A stretch of DNA of 64,000 nt from Hephaestia caeni (GTDB lineage: Bacteria; Pseudomonadota; Alphaproteobacteria; Sphingomonadales; Sphingomonadaceae): NCBI RefSeq assembly GCF_003550065.1, contig NZ_QXDC01000002.1:725306-789305 (forward strand). Direction: 5' to 3'. The position numbers and the translations under genes are program-made. Below are positions 9,361 through 18,975 of the stretch, piece after piece (the first letter of the stretch is position 1; each line of letters opens with the position of its first letter). The notes below the pieces were generated by a model. That model had not been told where the DNA came from. It made no database searches and saw nothing but the letters and a program-made list of their open reading frames with translations.

Positions 9361-10152
9361 TCAAGGACTGCGCCGTTTCGCCCTGTGGCGCGGGCGGCGG
9401 GGTCCAGCCTCAATGATCCCTTGGTCGTTTCGAAGGATCTGCGCGTCGATGAGCGCCCTGGCGACAAGCTCTGAGCGCTTGTAGACGCCGTAACGCTGCT
9501 TTGCGTGGGAGACGAAATAGCGCACCGAGGTCTCGCTCAGACCGAGTATCTGGCTGATCTCCCAATCGCTCTTGCCGACGGCGACCAATGCCGTGCATTG
9601 AGCTTCGCGGCGCGTGAGCCTGGGTACGTCATGTCCGCGCGAGGCATGATGTAGTCTGAGGCCCGCCTTGAACCCGAAGGCAGCGACGATGTGGAGCGTC
9701 GTCAGTAGCGATGGCGAAGCCATGATCGGCTCCGCGCGTGCGAAAGTGCAAGACGCATGGGATTCGCTCGGTATGTGGAGCGGCACGGTGACACCGTGGA
9801 CGAGACCATGCAGCCGCGCTTCTTCGAACAGGGCTGATTGTGTGCCTGTGAGATCGACATAACCGGGAATCTCGTCCCAGCTGAACGGGCGGTCCAGCAA
9901 CTGGCTCACCTCATAGACTGGATCGATGACGTACGCGTGGCTCTCGGTGTAGAAACGCACGAACTCCGCCGGATAGTTGGTAATAACCAGCGCCCGTTCG
10001 ACCAAGCGTGGGAGGCCGCCATGTTGGATCATCGCGACATAGGGGAAGCCCATTTTCGTGGCGGCATCAGCTAAGGCGGCGAGCAGCGCTTCCATTGAAG
10101 AAGCGACATTGAAGCGTGAGAGTGTCTCACGCAGTCTGGCATTGACATACAT
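9361..10152 (-). CDS. LuxR-type quorum-sensing regulator (solo)
   Basis: A 263-residue protein with an N-terminal autoinducer-binding domain (about 20-165) and a C-terminal LuxR helix-turn-helix (about 178-240; LTRREAQ...GKSDWEISQILGLS). Residues aligning to the TraR ligand pocket are all offset by exactly seven: Y68 (Y61), D77 (D70), P78 (P71), W92 (W85) and G120 (G113). The equivalent of W57 is F64. The HTH has T187 where LuxR proteins normally have a Leu. No luxI-type synthase occurs in the window, so it acts as a solo here. The target may be its own promoter or the efflux operon behind it. Confidence 0.85.
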   Translation of the reverse strand: MYVNARLRETLSRFNVASSMEALLAALADAATKMGFPYVAMIQHGGLPRLVERALVITNYPAEFVRFYTESHAYVIDPVYEVSQLLDRPFSWDEIPGYVDLTGTQSALFEEARLHGLVHGVTVPLHIPSESHASCTFARAEPIMASPSLLTTLHIVAAFGFKAGLRLHHASRGHDVPRLTRREAQCTALVAVGKSDWEISQILGLSETSVRYFVSHAKQRYGVYKRSELVARALIDAQILRNDQGIIEAGPRRPRHRAKRRSP

Positions 10153-10446
10153 GGCATCCTCCTTGGGTTGTGTTGGCCGTGCACCGGCAAACGTGCCAGA
10201 AGAAGCCGTTGTGATACCTATGGGAGATAGGGGGCATTCACAGCCGTCAGCCAGCGCTATGGCTGACGCGTGAGGCTGCTAGGGCAATCGTGGATTCGCT
10301 GTTTCGAAAACCTGGCTCAGGATCCGTGACACCGCCGCCGGTATTATTCTCCTGCGAAACCTGCGCGGAACCGTTCGGCAATCGTTAGTCTGAAGCATCG
10401 TTACGATGCCCCACGCAATTTGGTGTTCTGACATTCGACTGCCTCC
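10153..10446. promoter_or_regulatory. Intergenic region with a 9-bp perfect inverted repeat
   Basis: No gene is seen in these 294 bases, which lie between the end of the efflux operon and the LuxR start. They contain CGTCAGCCA-GCGCTA-TGGCTGACG (10245-10268), a perfect 9-base inverted repeat about 95 bases upstream of the LuxR gene. A second, shorter dyad is CCTAT-GGGAG-ATAGG (10217-10231). Neither is followed by a T-run, so binding sites for a dimeric regulator are more likely than terminators. The longer dyad has the size expected of a LuxR-family box. Confidence 0.5.
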
Positions 10447-11571
10447 TCACGCCATCGTGCCGATGGTTCGCCGGAACCTCGCCAACGCAATGGCGAAGAA
10501 GATCGCGCCGATAGCAATGATAGCCAGGAACTGGGGCCAGACCACGTCAAAGCCCGCGCCCCGGTAAAGGATGGCCTGCGCCATCTTCACGAAATGGGTG
10601 GTGGGCGCGGCCAACATGACCGTCTGGACGAACTCAGGCATGCTTTCGCGCGGCGTCGAACCGCCGGACAACATCTGCAACGGCAGCAGCACCAGCATCA
10701 GCAACAAGCCGAACTGCGGCATGGAGCGCGCGATCGTCCCCATGAAGATGCCGATGGAGGTCGTGGCGAACAGGTGCAGCCCCGCTCCGGCGAGGAACAG
10801 CGCGATCGACCCTTCGACGGGAACGGACAGTACCCCTTCCACCATCGCGAAAAGCGCGAAAGCGCAGGCGACCAGGACAACGAGCCCCATGGCCCAGACC
10901 TTGCTGGCCATGATCTCGAATGGCGTCACCGGCATCACCAGCAAATGTTCGATCGTGCCGTGCTCGCGCTCGCGGATCAGGGCCGCGCCCGTCAGCACGA
11001 TCGACAGCATGGTGACGCTGTTGATGATTTCCATGACCGCGCCGAACCAGCTTTGCGCCAGCGTAGGATTGAACCGCACGCGCAGCGCCAGCTCGACCGG
11101 GACCGGCGTGCTCGCACGCGTGCCTTTCATGAATTCGGCAACTTCGCCCTGCACGATCTGCTGGATGTAGCCGCCGCCCGTGAAAGCCTGGCTCATCCGC
11201 GTAGCGTCAACGTTGAGCTGCAAGCCGGGTTGGCGTCCCGCAAGTACGTCTCGCTGAAAATCGGGCGGGATGTCGAGAGCGAACGTATAGCGCCCGGCAT
11301 CCAGCCCCTTGTCCACTTCGTTCAGTCCCACGATCGAAGGGGGCGTGAAGTGCGGCGGATAAAAGGCGCCGGTTATCCGGCTGGAAAGCTGCGACTGGTC
11401 TTCATCGACGATCGCGATAGGCGCCTTGTGCAGCGTTTCCGGCATGGCGGTTGCCGCGACGTAGATCCCCACCGAGAACGAATAGAGGATCAGGAACAGC
11501 ATCATCGGATCGCGCCACAGGCTGCGCAGTTCCTTGATGCCGAGCCGGTAGATGTTGGCCGCGTGGCGCAT
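10447..11571 (-). CDS. ABC-2 type permease (YhhJ/YbhR-like), end of efflux operon
   Basis: A 374-residue inner-membrane protein. It has one N-terminal membrane segment (about 20-40), a large extracytoplasmic domain (about 45-175, with AIVDEDQSQLS) and five or six C-terminal membrane segments. It includes REREHGTIEHLLVMP, the ABC2_membrane_3 signature. Start ATG 11571 is chosen because it lies one base beyond the stop of the upstream ATPase gene; a longer in-frame extension would overlap that gene. With the fused ATPase/permease upstream it would form the second half of a drug or lipid exporter membrane domain, as in YhhJ-RbbA-YhiI or YbhFSR. Confidence 0.85.
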   Translation of the reverse strand: MRHAANIYRLGIKELRSLWRDPMMLFLILYSFSVGIYVAATAMPETLHKAPIAIVDEDQSQLSSRITGAFYPPHFTPPSIVGLNEVDKGLDAGRYTFALDIPPDFQRDVLAGRQPGLQLNVDATRMSQAFTGGGYIQQIVQGEVAEFMKGTRASTPVPVELALRVRFNPTLAQSWFGAVMEIINSVTMLSIVLTGAALIREREHGTIEHLLVMPVTPFEIMASKVWAMGLVVLVACAFALFAMVEGVLSVPVEGSIALFLAGAGLHLFATTSIGIFMGTIARSMPQFGLLLMLVLLPLQMLSGGSTPRESMPEFVQTVMLAAPTTHFVKMAQAILYRGAGFDVVWPQFLAIIAIGAIFFAIALARFRRTIGTMA

Positions 11572-11572
11572 A

Positions 11573-14323
11573 TCAGCTCTCCTGCTTGCGCAGCAACGCG
11601 ACACACAGCGCCAGGATGACGGGAAACGTCGCGAACAGCACGAGAAGGTCGGGCCAGAGGTCGGCGAACCCCAGCCCCTTGGAAAAGACGCCGCGGCAGA
11701 TGGTGACGAACCAGGTCGCGGGATATATCGATCCGATCACCGCGCCCGCCCCCTCGAGCGAGGACACCGGGTTGATCAGGCCGGAAAACTGCACGGCGGG
11801 CAGGATCGTGCCGATGGCGGTGGCGAACATCGCGGCAATCTGGCTGCGCATGAAGATGGAGAACAGCAGGCCGATGGCCGTCGCCGACAGCGTATAGAAG
11901 AGAGCGCCCAGCGTCATCGCGAGGAAACTGCCCGTCAACGGCACGCCGAACATCGTGACGGCGAGGAACACCAGCAGGACATAGTTCAGCATGGCGAGCG
12001 CGACATAGGGAAGCTGCTTGCCCAGCAGGAATTCCACCTTGCTGATCGGCGTCACGTAGAAATTGACGATGGATCCCAGCTCCTTTTCCCGCACCACGCT
12101 CAAAGCCGTCAGCATCGCCGGGAACAAGAGCAGCATCATCGGAATCACGGCCGGCGCGATGGCCACAAGGCTTTTCACGTCCGGATTGTAACGATAGCGC
12201 AGCTCGATATTGACGAGACCCATCGATGGCCGCGCACCTGTTTCCTGCACGGCCATTTCACTGAGCCAGTGGGCATGCAGGGCCTGGACATAGCCTTGCA
12301 CGGTCTCAGCCCGCTGCGGCATGGCGCCATCGACCCATACACCGATCTGCACCGGCACGCCCCGGCGCAGGTCGCGCGCGAAATTGGGCGGAATCTCCAG
12401 GGCCACGCTCAGTTCGCCCGAGCGCATCCGCCGGTCCAACTGGCTATAGTCGGTGATCGGCGGCCGTTCGATGAAATAGCGCGATCCGGCCAGGTTGAGG
12501 ACGTAGTTCTCGCTGGTGGTCGTGCCGTCGCGGTCCAGCACGGCGAACGGCAAGTCCTCCACGTCCATGCTGATGCCATAGCCCATGATGAACATCAGGA
12601 TGACGCTGCCGAGCAGAGCCAGAGTGGCGCGGATGGGATCACGGCGCAATTCCAGCCCTTCGCGCCGGGCATAGCTCATCATCCGGCGCCGCATGAACCA
12701 TGGGGAGCGGGCCGGTGCAGCCGAAATGTCCTGATCGGCCGCGGCAGGCGCGCCCGCAGGAACCGGATCGTCCCTCTTTTCTGTCGGCGTCTCGCCGCTC
12801 GCATCCTGAAGATAGGCGATGAACGCTTCTTCCAGGTCCGCCGCGCCGCGGTTCTCGACAATGGCGGCGGGAGTGTCGCTGACCAGCACCTTGCCCGCAT
12901 GCATCAGCGATATGCGGTCGCACCGCTCCGCTTCGTTCATGAAGTGCGTGGAAATGAAGATCGTCACCTTGTCGCGCCGGGACAGGTCGATCATCATCTG
13001 CCAGAACTGGTCCCGCGCGATCGGATCGACGCCGGACGTCGGTTCATCGAGGATCAGCATTTCCGGCTTGTGGATCATGGCGACGGCTAGGCTGAGCCGC
13101 TGGCGCTGGCCCAGCGGCAAGGCGCCGGGCAACGCATCCATGATGCCATCCAGGCCGAACCGCTGCGCCATTTCCCTCACGCGGGCCGGCACGTCTTCGG
13201 CGGGAACATGGAAGAGCTGGGCATGCAGCTCGAGGTTCTGCCGGACCGTCAGTTCCGAGTAGAGCGAGAAGGCCTGGCTCATATAGCCGACGCGCCGGCG
13301 CGTCGCCATGTCGTCATTCTCGACCTCGCGGCCGAACAGCCAGGCCTGGCCTTCGCTGGCTTTCAGCAGGCCGGTCAGCATCTTCATGGTGGTTGACTTG
13401 CCGCAGCCGTTGGAGCCGAGGAATCCAAAGATCTCGCCGCGCTCGATGCGAAAATCGACATGATCGACTGCCGTGAAATCGCCGAAACGCATGGTGAGCC
13501 CCTGCGCCTCGATGGCGATCTCGGCCTCGCCGCCGTCGCTGCGCGGCGGAATTTCCACCGGCTTGTGCCCGCGGCGGCGCTCCTCGGGAAGCATCGAGAT
13601 AAACGCCTGTTCCAGCGACTGTTCGCCGGTGCGTGCATAGAAGTCGGCTGCGGTGCCGGTGGCCAGCACCTTTCCCGCGTCCATCGCGATCAGCCAGTCG
13701 AAGCGTTCGGCCTCTTCCATATAGGCCGTGGCGACCAGCACGCTCATGTGCGGGCGGTTCGCGCGGATGCGGTCGATCAGATCCCAGAATTGCGCGCGCG
13801 ACATGGGATCGACGCCGGTTGTCGGCTCATCCAGCAGCAGGAAATCGGGATCGTGGATGAGCGCGCAGCACAAGCCGAGCTTCTGCTTCATGCCGCCCGA
13901 AAGCTTGCCCGCCGGGCGCTTGCGGAACGGCGCGAGGCCCGTGCTTTCGGTGAGGTCGGCAATGCGGCGCTCGCGTTCGGCCGCGTCCTGCCCGAACAAC
14001 CGCCCGAAGAATTCGAGATTTTCGTCGATGGAGAGCGTAGGATAGAGGTTCTTGCCCAGCCCCTGCGGCATATAGGCGATGCGCGGACACACGGCGTTGC
14101 GGTGGCGGGCCTCGGCCATGTCGCCGCCCAGCACCTCGACCCGGCCCTCCTGGATGGCTCGCGCGCCCGCGATCAGGGAAAACAGGCTGGACTTGCCGAC
14201 GCCGTCCGGGCCGATCATCGCCACCATGCGCCCGGCGGGGATTTCAAGATTCACATCATCGAGCGCCAGCACCTTGCCGTAATGCAGGCTCACGCCCGAA
14301 ACGCGGGCGACAGCTTCCGTCAT
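11573..14323 (-). CDS. Double-ATPase/permease ABC fusion (RbbA-like)
   Basis: A 916-residue fusion of two ABC ATPase domains and one ABC-2 permease. The first ATPase (about 10-240) has the variant Walker [10 protein letters not shown], signature [10 protein letters not shown] and Walker [13 protein letters not shown]. The second (about 275-500) has Walker [10 protein letters not shown] and Walker [13 protein letters not shown], but its signature region reads [10 protein letters not shown] rather than LSGGQ. The C-terminal permease (about 560-915) contains a large external loop and [15 protein letters not shown]. This matches the RbbA/YhiH architecture. ATG 14323 overlaps the stop of the adaptor gene as ATGA, indicating translational coupling. 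The pump is expected to export amphipathic drugs, although RbbA homologues have also been linked to ribosomes. Confidence 0.88.
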   Translation of the reverse strand: MTEAVARVSGVSLHYGKVLALDDVNLEIPAGRMVAMIGPDGVGKSSLFSLIAGARAIQEGRVEVLGGDMAEARHRNAVCPRIAYMPQGLGKNLYPTLSIDENLEFFGRLFGQDAAERERRIADLTESTGLAPFRKRPAGKLSGGMKQKLGLCCALIHDPDFLLLDEPTTGVDPMSRAQFWDLIDRIRANRPHMSVLVATAYMEEAERFDWLIAMDAGKVLATGTAADFYARTGEQSLEQAFISMLPEERRRGHKPVEIPPRSDGGEAEIAIEAQGLTMRFGDFTAVDHVDFRIERGEIFGFLGSNGCGKSTTMKMLTGLLKASEGQAWLFGREVENDDMATRRRVGYMSQAFSLYSELTVRQNLELHAQLFHVPAEDVPARVREMAQRFGLDGIMDALPGALPLGQRQRLSLAVAMIHKPEMLILDEPTSGVDPIARDQFWQMMIDLSRRDKVTIFISTHFMNEAERCDRISLMHAGKVLVSDTPAAIVENRGAADLEEAFIAYLQDASGETPTEKRDDPVPAGAPAAADQDISAAPARSPWFMRRRMMSYARREGLELRRDPIRATLALLGSVILMFIMGYGISMDVEDLPFAVLDRDGTTTSENYVLNLAGSRYFIERPPITDYSQLDRRMRSGELSVALEIPPNFARDLRRGVPVQIGVWVDGAMPQRAETVQGYVQALHAHWLSEMAVQETGARPSMGLVNIELRYRYNPDVKSLVAIAPAVIPMMLLLFPAMLTALSVVREKELGSIVNFYVTPISKVEFLLGKQLPYVALAMLNYVLLVFLAVTMFGVPLTGSFLAMTLGALFYTLSATAIGLLFSIFMRSQIAAMFATAIGTILPAVQFSGLINPVSSLEGAGAVIGSIYPATWFVTICRGVFSKGLGFADLWPDLLVLFATFPVILALCVALLRKQES

Positions 14324-15393
14324 TGCGGCACGTTGACGGTCAGTTTCGCGGGCCATTCGGATTTCGGATCGATCCGCACATAGGCCATGCCCGGAAGGCC
14401 GGTCTTGACCTGGGTGATATAGCGATCGAGCAACTTGCGATCGATCTGCGCCTTCACGCGGAACATCAGTTTCTGGCGCTCGCTTTGCGTCTCCACCGTC
14501 TTGGGCGTGAACTGGGCCACATCGGCAACGAAGCTGACTTTCGCAGGGATCGCACGATCCGGAAGCGCATCGAGCACGATGCGTACATCGCTGCCCAGCG
14601 CCACCTTGCCCGCGACCGTTTCCGGCAGGAAGAAGGTCATGTAGACGTCGCCCAGATTGACCAGGTTGAGCACGCGCCCGCCGCCACCCACGACTTCGCC
14701 CGGCTGGGCGACGCGATATTGCACGCGGCCGGCCGTCGGCGCCTTGAGGTCGCTGTCGCGGATATCGGCCTCGATCCGCTGGATGGTGGCGCGCACGGCA
14801 TCGACCTGCGAACGCGCGCCGATCACCTGGTTGCGCGCCGTCGTGATCGCCGCGTCGACGGCCGCGAGTTGGGCGCGAGCGGCCTCCACTGCCGCCGCCG
14901 CGCCTTCGACGCGGGCCTGATCGTCATCCCGTTCCTGCACGGCGGTCGCACCTTCTCGCGCCAGCGTTTCCGATCGCGCCAGCCGCTTGCGCGCCGCGTT
15001 CAGCTCCGCCTCACGCTGGCGGACGCCGGCGAGAGCCGCCGCCCGGTTGCTCTGCTGCTGCGCGACCTGGCTGGTCGCGATCTGGATGCCGTTCAGCGCC
15101 TGCGCCAGTTGCGCTTCGGCTTCGGCCCTCTGGGCACTCAGCACGTCCGTATCCATATGGGCGACGACTTGCCCCGCCTGCACGAACGCGCCTTCGTCGA
15201 CCAGGATTTCGCGGATGCGGCCGGGCGATTTGGCGGAAACGTCGATTTCAACCGCTTCGATCCGGCCGTTACCGCCGACGATGCCTTCGGGCAAATCGCC
15301 GGGCTTGAGCACCTGCCAAAGGAGCAGAGCTACAACGACGAGCGCCGCCGCGATGCCGCCCCTGATGAGCCATGTCTTCCGGGACGCCGTCAT
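14320..15393 (-). CDS. HlyD/MFP-family efflux adaptor
   Basis: A 357-residue periplasmic adaptor. It has one N-terminal membrane anchor (about 10-28), a lipoyl-like half ([18 protein letters not shown]...[13 protein letters not shown]), a long Ala/Gln-rich coiled-coil hairpin (about 80-205), the second lipoyl half ([20 protein letters not shown]) and a beta-barrel domain. It bridges the inner-membrane ABC pump and the outer-membrane factor. The start could be ATG 15393, which overlaps the upstream stop as TGATG, or the preceding GTG at 15396; the ATG is preferred. It is the second of four co-directional, overlapping genes. Confidence 0.9.
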   Translation of the reverse strand: MTASRKTWLIRGGIAAALVVVALLLWQVLKPGDLPEGIVGGNGRIEAVEIDVSAKSPGRIREILVDEGAFVQAGQVVAHMDTDVLSAQRAEAEAQLAQALNGIQIATSQVAQQQSNRAAALAGVRQREAELNAARKRLARSETLAREGATAVQERDDDQARVEGAAAAVEAARAQLAAVDAAITTARNQVIGARSQVDAVRATIQRIEADIRDSDLKAPTAGRVQYRVAQPGEVVGGGGRVLNLVNLGDVYMTFFLPETVAGKVALGSDVRIVLDALPDRAIPAKVSFVADVAQFTPKTVETQSERQKLMFRVKAQIDRKLLDRYITQVKTGLPGMAYVRIDPKSEWPAKLTVNVPQ

Positions 15394-16856
15394 CACCTGT
15401 GTTCTCCGCCTTGATCGTTGCTGTCGTGGACGACTTCGGCGGGACCCCCGCCAAGCGCCGCGTAGAGGGCTATGCCGCTCGCCAGATGAGCGCGGCGCAA
15501 CTGGATCAGCGCCTGTTCGGTGTCGAAAAGGTCGCGTTGCGCGTCCAGCACTTCCAGATAGGCCGAACGCCCGTTGTCGAACCGCAACCCGGCCAGCCGA
15601 GCCCGTTCGCGCAAGGCGTCCAGCGAGCTGCGCGCGGTGTCGATCCGCAACGCCAGTTGCCGGCGCCGGACCAGCGCGTCGGAAACATCACGAAACGCGC
15701 CCTGCACGGTCTTTTCATAGCTGGCCACGGCTTCGACCTGCCGCGCTTTCGCCAGATCGAGGTTGCCGGAAAGGCGGCCCGCATTGAACAGCGGCAGGGC
15801 GATCGTCGGGGTGAAGCTCCACGCGCGGCTCCCGTCGCCGAACAGCCCGTCGAGATCGGAACTCGCCGTGCCGAAGGCACCCGTCAGGCTGATATTGGGA
15901 AAGAACGCCGCCCGCGCCGCGCCGATATCGGCGTTGGCCGCCCGCAATTGATATTCCGCCGCCACGATATCAGGCCGGTTGACCAGAAGGTCGGAGGGCA
16001 AGCCCGGCGGAAGGGCGATATCCGGTCCGGTTTCGGCAAGACCGAGGGGCCCAGGCACGATCTCCACGGGCCGCCCGACCAGCAGCGCCAGCGCGTTGCG
16101 GTTCACGTCGCGGTCCTGCTCAAGCGCTTGCAGCGCATCCTGCGCCTGCGCCAGCAGCAACTGCGCCTGGGTCATTTCCAGTTTGGAACCTGAACCAACT
16201 TCATAGCGGCGACGCATGATCCGCAGCGAGTCCTCGCGCGTGACGATCGTCCGCCGGGCAAGCGCGAGGCGTTCCTCATATTCGCGCTCCAGCAGATAGC
16301 CATTGGCGACCTGCGCGATCAGGCCGGTGGCAACGGCGCGCTTCGCCTCTTCCGTCGCCAGATAACGATTGCGCGCGGCGTCGTTCAGGTTGCGCAGACG
16401 GCCCCAGAAATCGATTTCCCAGCTCGCGCTCACCTGCGCGGTGACCTGCTTGATGTCATAGCTCTGCGTGCCTGCGCCCGGCAGGCTGATGATGGAACGA
16501 CCCCGCGTGCCGGTGCCGACGGCGTTGAGTTCGGGATAGAGCGCCGATCCCTCGATACGCCAGGCCGCGCGCGCCTGATCGACGCGGGCCGCGGCGATAC
16601 GGATATCGCGGTTGTTCTCCAGCGCGGCCGCGATCAGCGCACGCAGATGCTCTTCCCGGAAGAAATCATGCCAACCGATCCGCGCGATGGACGCGCCCAG
16701 CGCGGCTGGCGCGGGATAGTCCTGCGGCACCGGCTGGGCCGGCCGGACATTGGGCGGCGCGAAGGAACAGCCGGACAGGAAAGATGGCACGATCATCGCC
16801 GCCATGACGGCCCGGAACCCGCATAAACGGCCAGTAATATGAGCGCGGCGAGCCAT
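15393..16856 (-). CDS. NodT-family outer-membrane efflux lipoprotein
   Basis: A 487-residue TolC-like outer-membrane factor of the RND/NodT lipoprotein family. The signal peptide ends in a lipobox (FLSGC, Cys at about residue 30). Two outer_membrane_efflux repeats follow, with characteristic DIRIAAARVDQARAAWR, SWEIDFWGRLRN, RPDIVAAEYQLRAANADIGA and a matching C-terminal helix. It is the first gene of the efflux operon, so its promoter faces the TetR gene across 142 bases. It supplies the exit duct for the ABC pump encoded downstream. Confidence 0.9.
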   Translation of the reverse strand: MARRAHITGRLCGFRAVMAAMIVPSFLSGCSFAPPNVRPAQPVPQDYPAPAALGASIARIGWHDFFREEHLRALIAAALENNRDIRIAAARVDQARAAWRIEGSALYPELNAVGTGTRGRSIISLPGAGTQSYDIKQVTAQVSASWEIDFWGRLRNLNDAARNRYLATEEAKRAVATGLIAQVANGYLLEREYEERLALARRTIVTREDSLRIMRRRYEVGSGSKLEMTQAQLLLAQAQDALQALEQDRDVNRNALALLVGRPVEIVPGPLGLAETGPDIALPPGLPSDLLVNRPDIVAAEYQLRAANADIGAARAAFFPNISLTGAFGTASSDLDGLFGDGSRAWSFTPTIALPLFNAGRLSGNLDLAKARQVEAVASYEKTVQGAFRDVSDALVRRRQLALRIDTARSSLDALRERARLAGLRFDNGRSAYLEVLDAQRDLFDTEQALIQLRRAHLASGIALYAALGGGPAEVVHDSNDQGGEHR

Positions 16857-16998
16857 CTAGTCCGGTTCCATTCTGGTTCAAACAGGCGGTACGCCTATGG
16901 GCAAGCACCTCTCCGGACTATTAGTATCTACACTTAGTGGTTTTGATATTGCCCGGTATCACTTGCCGATCAAGCGCGAAAGCTGGAATGAAGCAGCG
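16857..16998. promoter_or_regulatory. Divergent promoter region with candidate TetR operator
   Basis: This interval separates the efflux operon (leftward) from the TetR gene (rightward). TGATA-N8-TATCA (16944-16961) is an 18-base dyad of the size bound by TetR dimers. Just left of it is CTACACTTAGTGGTTTT (16928-16944), which contains the short palindrome CACT-T-AGTG and recurs with three changes at 18716-18732 before the phaC operon. The operator role is inferred from position and symmetry. Confidence 0.5.
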
Positions 16999-17721
16999 AT
17001 GGGCCGCGAGCGATTCATGAAAGATGACGGCGCCGCATCGGGAACCGGCTCGCGTCTGCCTGCCCGCGATCCCAGGGGAGGAAGGCCGCCACAGGAGGTC
17101 GCAGCCCGGCTTGGACATCATATCCTCGAGACGGCGCTTGCCCAATTCATCGCCGGCGGCGTCGAGGGTACGAGTATGGAAGCTATCGCCGCCGCCGCAC
17201 AGACATCGAAGCGAACGCTCTATTCCCGCTTCGGCTCAAAGCTCGCCCTGCTCGTCGCCGCCATGGAACACGGCCTTGCCCGCTATCTCGATCCGATCGC
17301 GGCATCGGTCCCTCGAGGAAGCACCCGCAAAAAAATCGCCTATATCGCTCGCAGGATGCTCGACCTGTCGCTTCAAGGCGATGTCGTGGGCATCGAAGCG
17401 CTCATCATCTGGCTGGCAAACCACAATCCGGGCATGATGCGGGCACAGCCCGCGATCGGCACCCAGTTCGGCATCGATCTGATGCAGACGATCCTTGCCG
17501 AGGCGAGCGAACCGAACAGCGAGGAAGCAGGCGATCTTCCGTTCCTCGCTGCTTTTCTCTTCGACGCGCTGGTCACCGTGCCGCGCCAGCGCATCCTGCA
17601 GCGCCATGATCTGCACAACACCACCCGGACAAAGGCTGCCTATATCGAGCGAGCGCTCGACCTCATGGCAAAGGCCATTCCGTTCCTGAACGAAGGGCGC
17701 GGTAACCGCCTCACATCCTGA
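16999..17721 (+). CDS. TetR/AcrR-family repressor of the divergent efflux operon
   Basis: A 240-residue regulator. After a basic, disordered N-terminus (RLPARDPRGGRP) comes a canonical TetR helix-turn-helix (about 35-80: ILETALAQFIAGGVEGTSME, then TSKRTLYSRFGSKLALLVAA). A ligand-binding helical domain fills the rest, resembling the AefR/TetR_C_7 type. ATG 16999 is preferred to an upstream ATG at 16897, because the longer form would add 34 residues unlike the family and consume the divergent promoter. Position opposite an ABC efflux operon suggests local repression relieved by a pump substrate. The 3' end overlaps the opposing ATPase gene by 11 bases. Confidence 0.88.
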   Translation: MGRERFMKDDGAASGTGSRLPARDPRGGRPPQEVAARLGHHILETALAQFIAGGVEGTSMEAIAAAAQTSKRTLYSRFGSKLALLVAAMEHGLARYLDPIAASVPRGSTRKKIAYIARRMLDLSLQGDVVGIEALIIWLANHNPGMMRAQPAIGTQFGIDLMQTILAEASEPNSEEAGDLPFLAAFLFDALVTVPRQRILQRHDLHNTTRTKAAYIERALDLMAKAIPFLNEGRGNRLTS

Positions 17722-18634
17722 AGCCCTCGCCAAGATAGCGATGCCGGACTTCGGGGTTGTCGAGTACCGCTTCTGGGCCGCCCTCGAACAGCATCCTGCC
17801 CTGATCGATGATATAGGCCCGCTCGACCAGTTCGAGCATCTCATGCACATTGTGGTCGGTCAGAAGGATCGCCACGCCTTCTCGCTTGAGCTTTCGCACC
17901 ATCGCCTTGACGTCGGCGATCGACATGGGATCGATGCCCGCGAACGGTTCATCGAGCAGGATGACCGAGGGCGCTGCCGCCATGGCCCTGGCGATCTCGC
18001 AGCGCCTGCGTTCCCCGCCGGACAACCGCTGTGCGGGAACGTCGCGAATGTGGGCGATATTGAACTCGGCAAGAAGTTCATCGAGCCGCGCGGCAGCTAC
18101 ATCGCGATCGGCGATATGCAGTTCGAGCACGGCCGCGATATTCTCCGCAGCCGTCATGCCGCGGAAGATCGATCCTTCCTGGGGAAGATAGCCGAGGCCC
18201 AGCTTCGCTCTTCGATCCATGGGAAGCGCGGTGACATCCTGACCGCCAATCTCGATCCTGCCGGCATCCACGCTCATCAGGCCGGCAATCGCATAGAAGC
18301 AGAGCGTCTTGCCGGCCCCGTTTGGCCCCAGAAGCCCCACGATTTCGCCTGCCCGCACTTCGAGCGCGACATCGTCAAGCACCTTCCGCTTGCCAAAGGA
18401 CTTCTCGATCCCGGCGATCGAAAGAACCGTCGGCGCGCGCTCGACTGCGACCGGTCCGATTGACGCGGGCGCAAGCGGCTCGCTCTCCGAACGCGCGGCC
18501 GGCGATACGAGTTGGGCATCATGCCCGAGATTTCCGCCAAGGTCCCTCAAAAGCCGGGTCAGTACGCGTCTCCATCCCGGCCGGCCAGCACCAGCGCAAC
18601 CGCTGCCATCATGGCGATCTCGCGGATCATCCAT
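17711..18634 (-). CDS. LptB-like ABC ATPase with an uncertain N-terminus
   Basis: The conserved core (from VLSIAGIEKSFG, about residue 69, to the end) is an LptB/LivG-type ATPase. It has Walker A GPNGAGKT, the Q-loop GYLPQEGSIFRGMT, signature LSGGERRRCEIARA, Walker B VILLDEPFAGIDPMS and H-loop DHNVHEM, all typical of lipopolysaccharide-transport LptB. Such proteins power lipid movement in the envelope, but no LptF/G partners lie here, so it is a paralogue of unknown partner. The first 28 codons are Arg/Gly-rich and look non-native. A TTG at 18550 would give 279 residues and lies nine bases after a micro-ORF stop. ATG 18634 has its ribosome site only one base away. Confidence 0.78.
   Translation of the reverse strand: MDDPRDRHDGSGCAGAGRPGWRRVLTRLLRDLGGNLGHDAQLVSPAARSESEPLAPASIGPVAVERAPTVLSIAGIEKSFGKRKVLDDVALEVRAGEIVGLLGPNGAGKTLCFYAIAGLMSVDAGRIEIGGQDVTALPMDRRAKLGLGYLPQEGSIFRGMTAAENIAAVLELHIADRDVAAARLDELLAEFNIAHIRDVPAQRLSGGERRRCEIARAMAAAPSVILLDEPFAGIDPMSIADVKAMVRKLKREGVAILLTDHNVHEMLELVERAYIIDQGRMLFEGGPEAVLDNPEVRHRYLGEGFRM
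18559..18630 (-). CDS. Possible 23-residue hydrophobic leader peptide
   Basis: A micro-ORF reading MIREIAMMAAVALVLAGRDG and three more residues. It has the best-placed ribosome site in the region: AAGGAG with five bases before its ATG. It overlaps the 5' end of the LptB-like gene in another frame and stops nine bases before an in-frame TTG that could start the ATPase. It could be a translationally coupled leader or a small membrane peptide, or the displaced N-terminus of the ATPase after a frameshift. Confidence 0.35.
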   Translation of the reverse strand: MIREIAMMAAVALVLAGRDGDAY

Positions 18635-18975
18635 TCTCCTTCAATTTCCCGCAAAATTGCCCGGGATGACGACCGCCGTACACTGTATCTCCAGGCAATG
18701 CATCGCCATCGTGAACTATACCTAGTGGCTTTACGCTCAATGATTGAGGCTCCTTTTTCTCCAGCAGGCCATGGCCGAATATCCCCGCGCCCGCGGTTGC
18801 GACTGGCCGTCAGACAGCCGTCCGGTCGCAACCAAGCTCCGTGCGGCTTGCATTCTATCTTACCTATGCAGTACCGTTCGGCATAAGAAGAACCGGGAGG
18901 GGCGGCCCAAACATCTGCTGTGGAATCCTGTCGGAGAGACGAGGCACCTTCCAGCGGAACTCGGAGTATATAGTC
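18635..18975. promoter_or_regulatory. Divergent upstream region of the phaC operon and LptB-like gene
   Basis: 341 bases without a credible gene. It contains CTATACCTAGTGGCTTT (18716-18732), matching 14 of 17 bases of an element in the TetR/efflux promoter. Four bases on is CTCAAT-G-ATTGAG (18736-18748), a perfect 13-base palindrome. Together they form a plausible control site for the divergent genes. The phaC ribosome site is GGAG at 18963-18966, nine bases from ATG. Confidence 0.45.
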
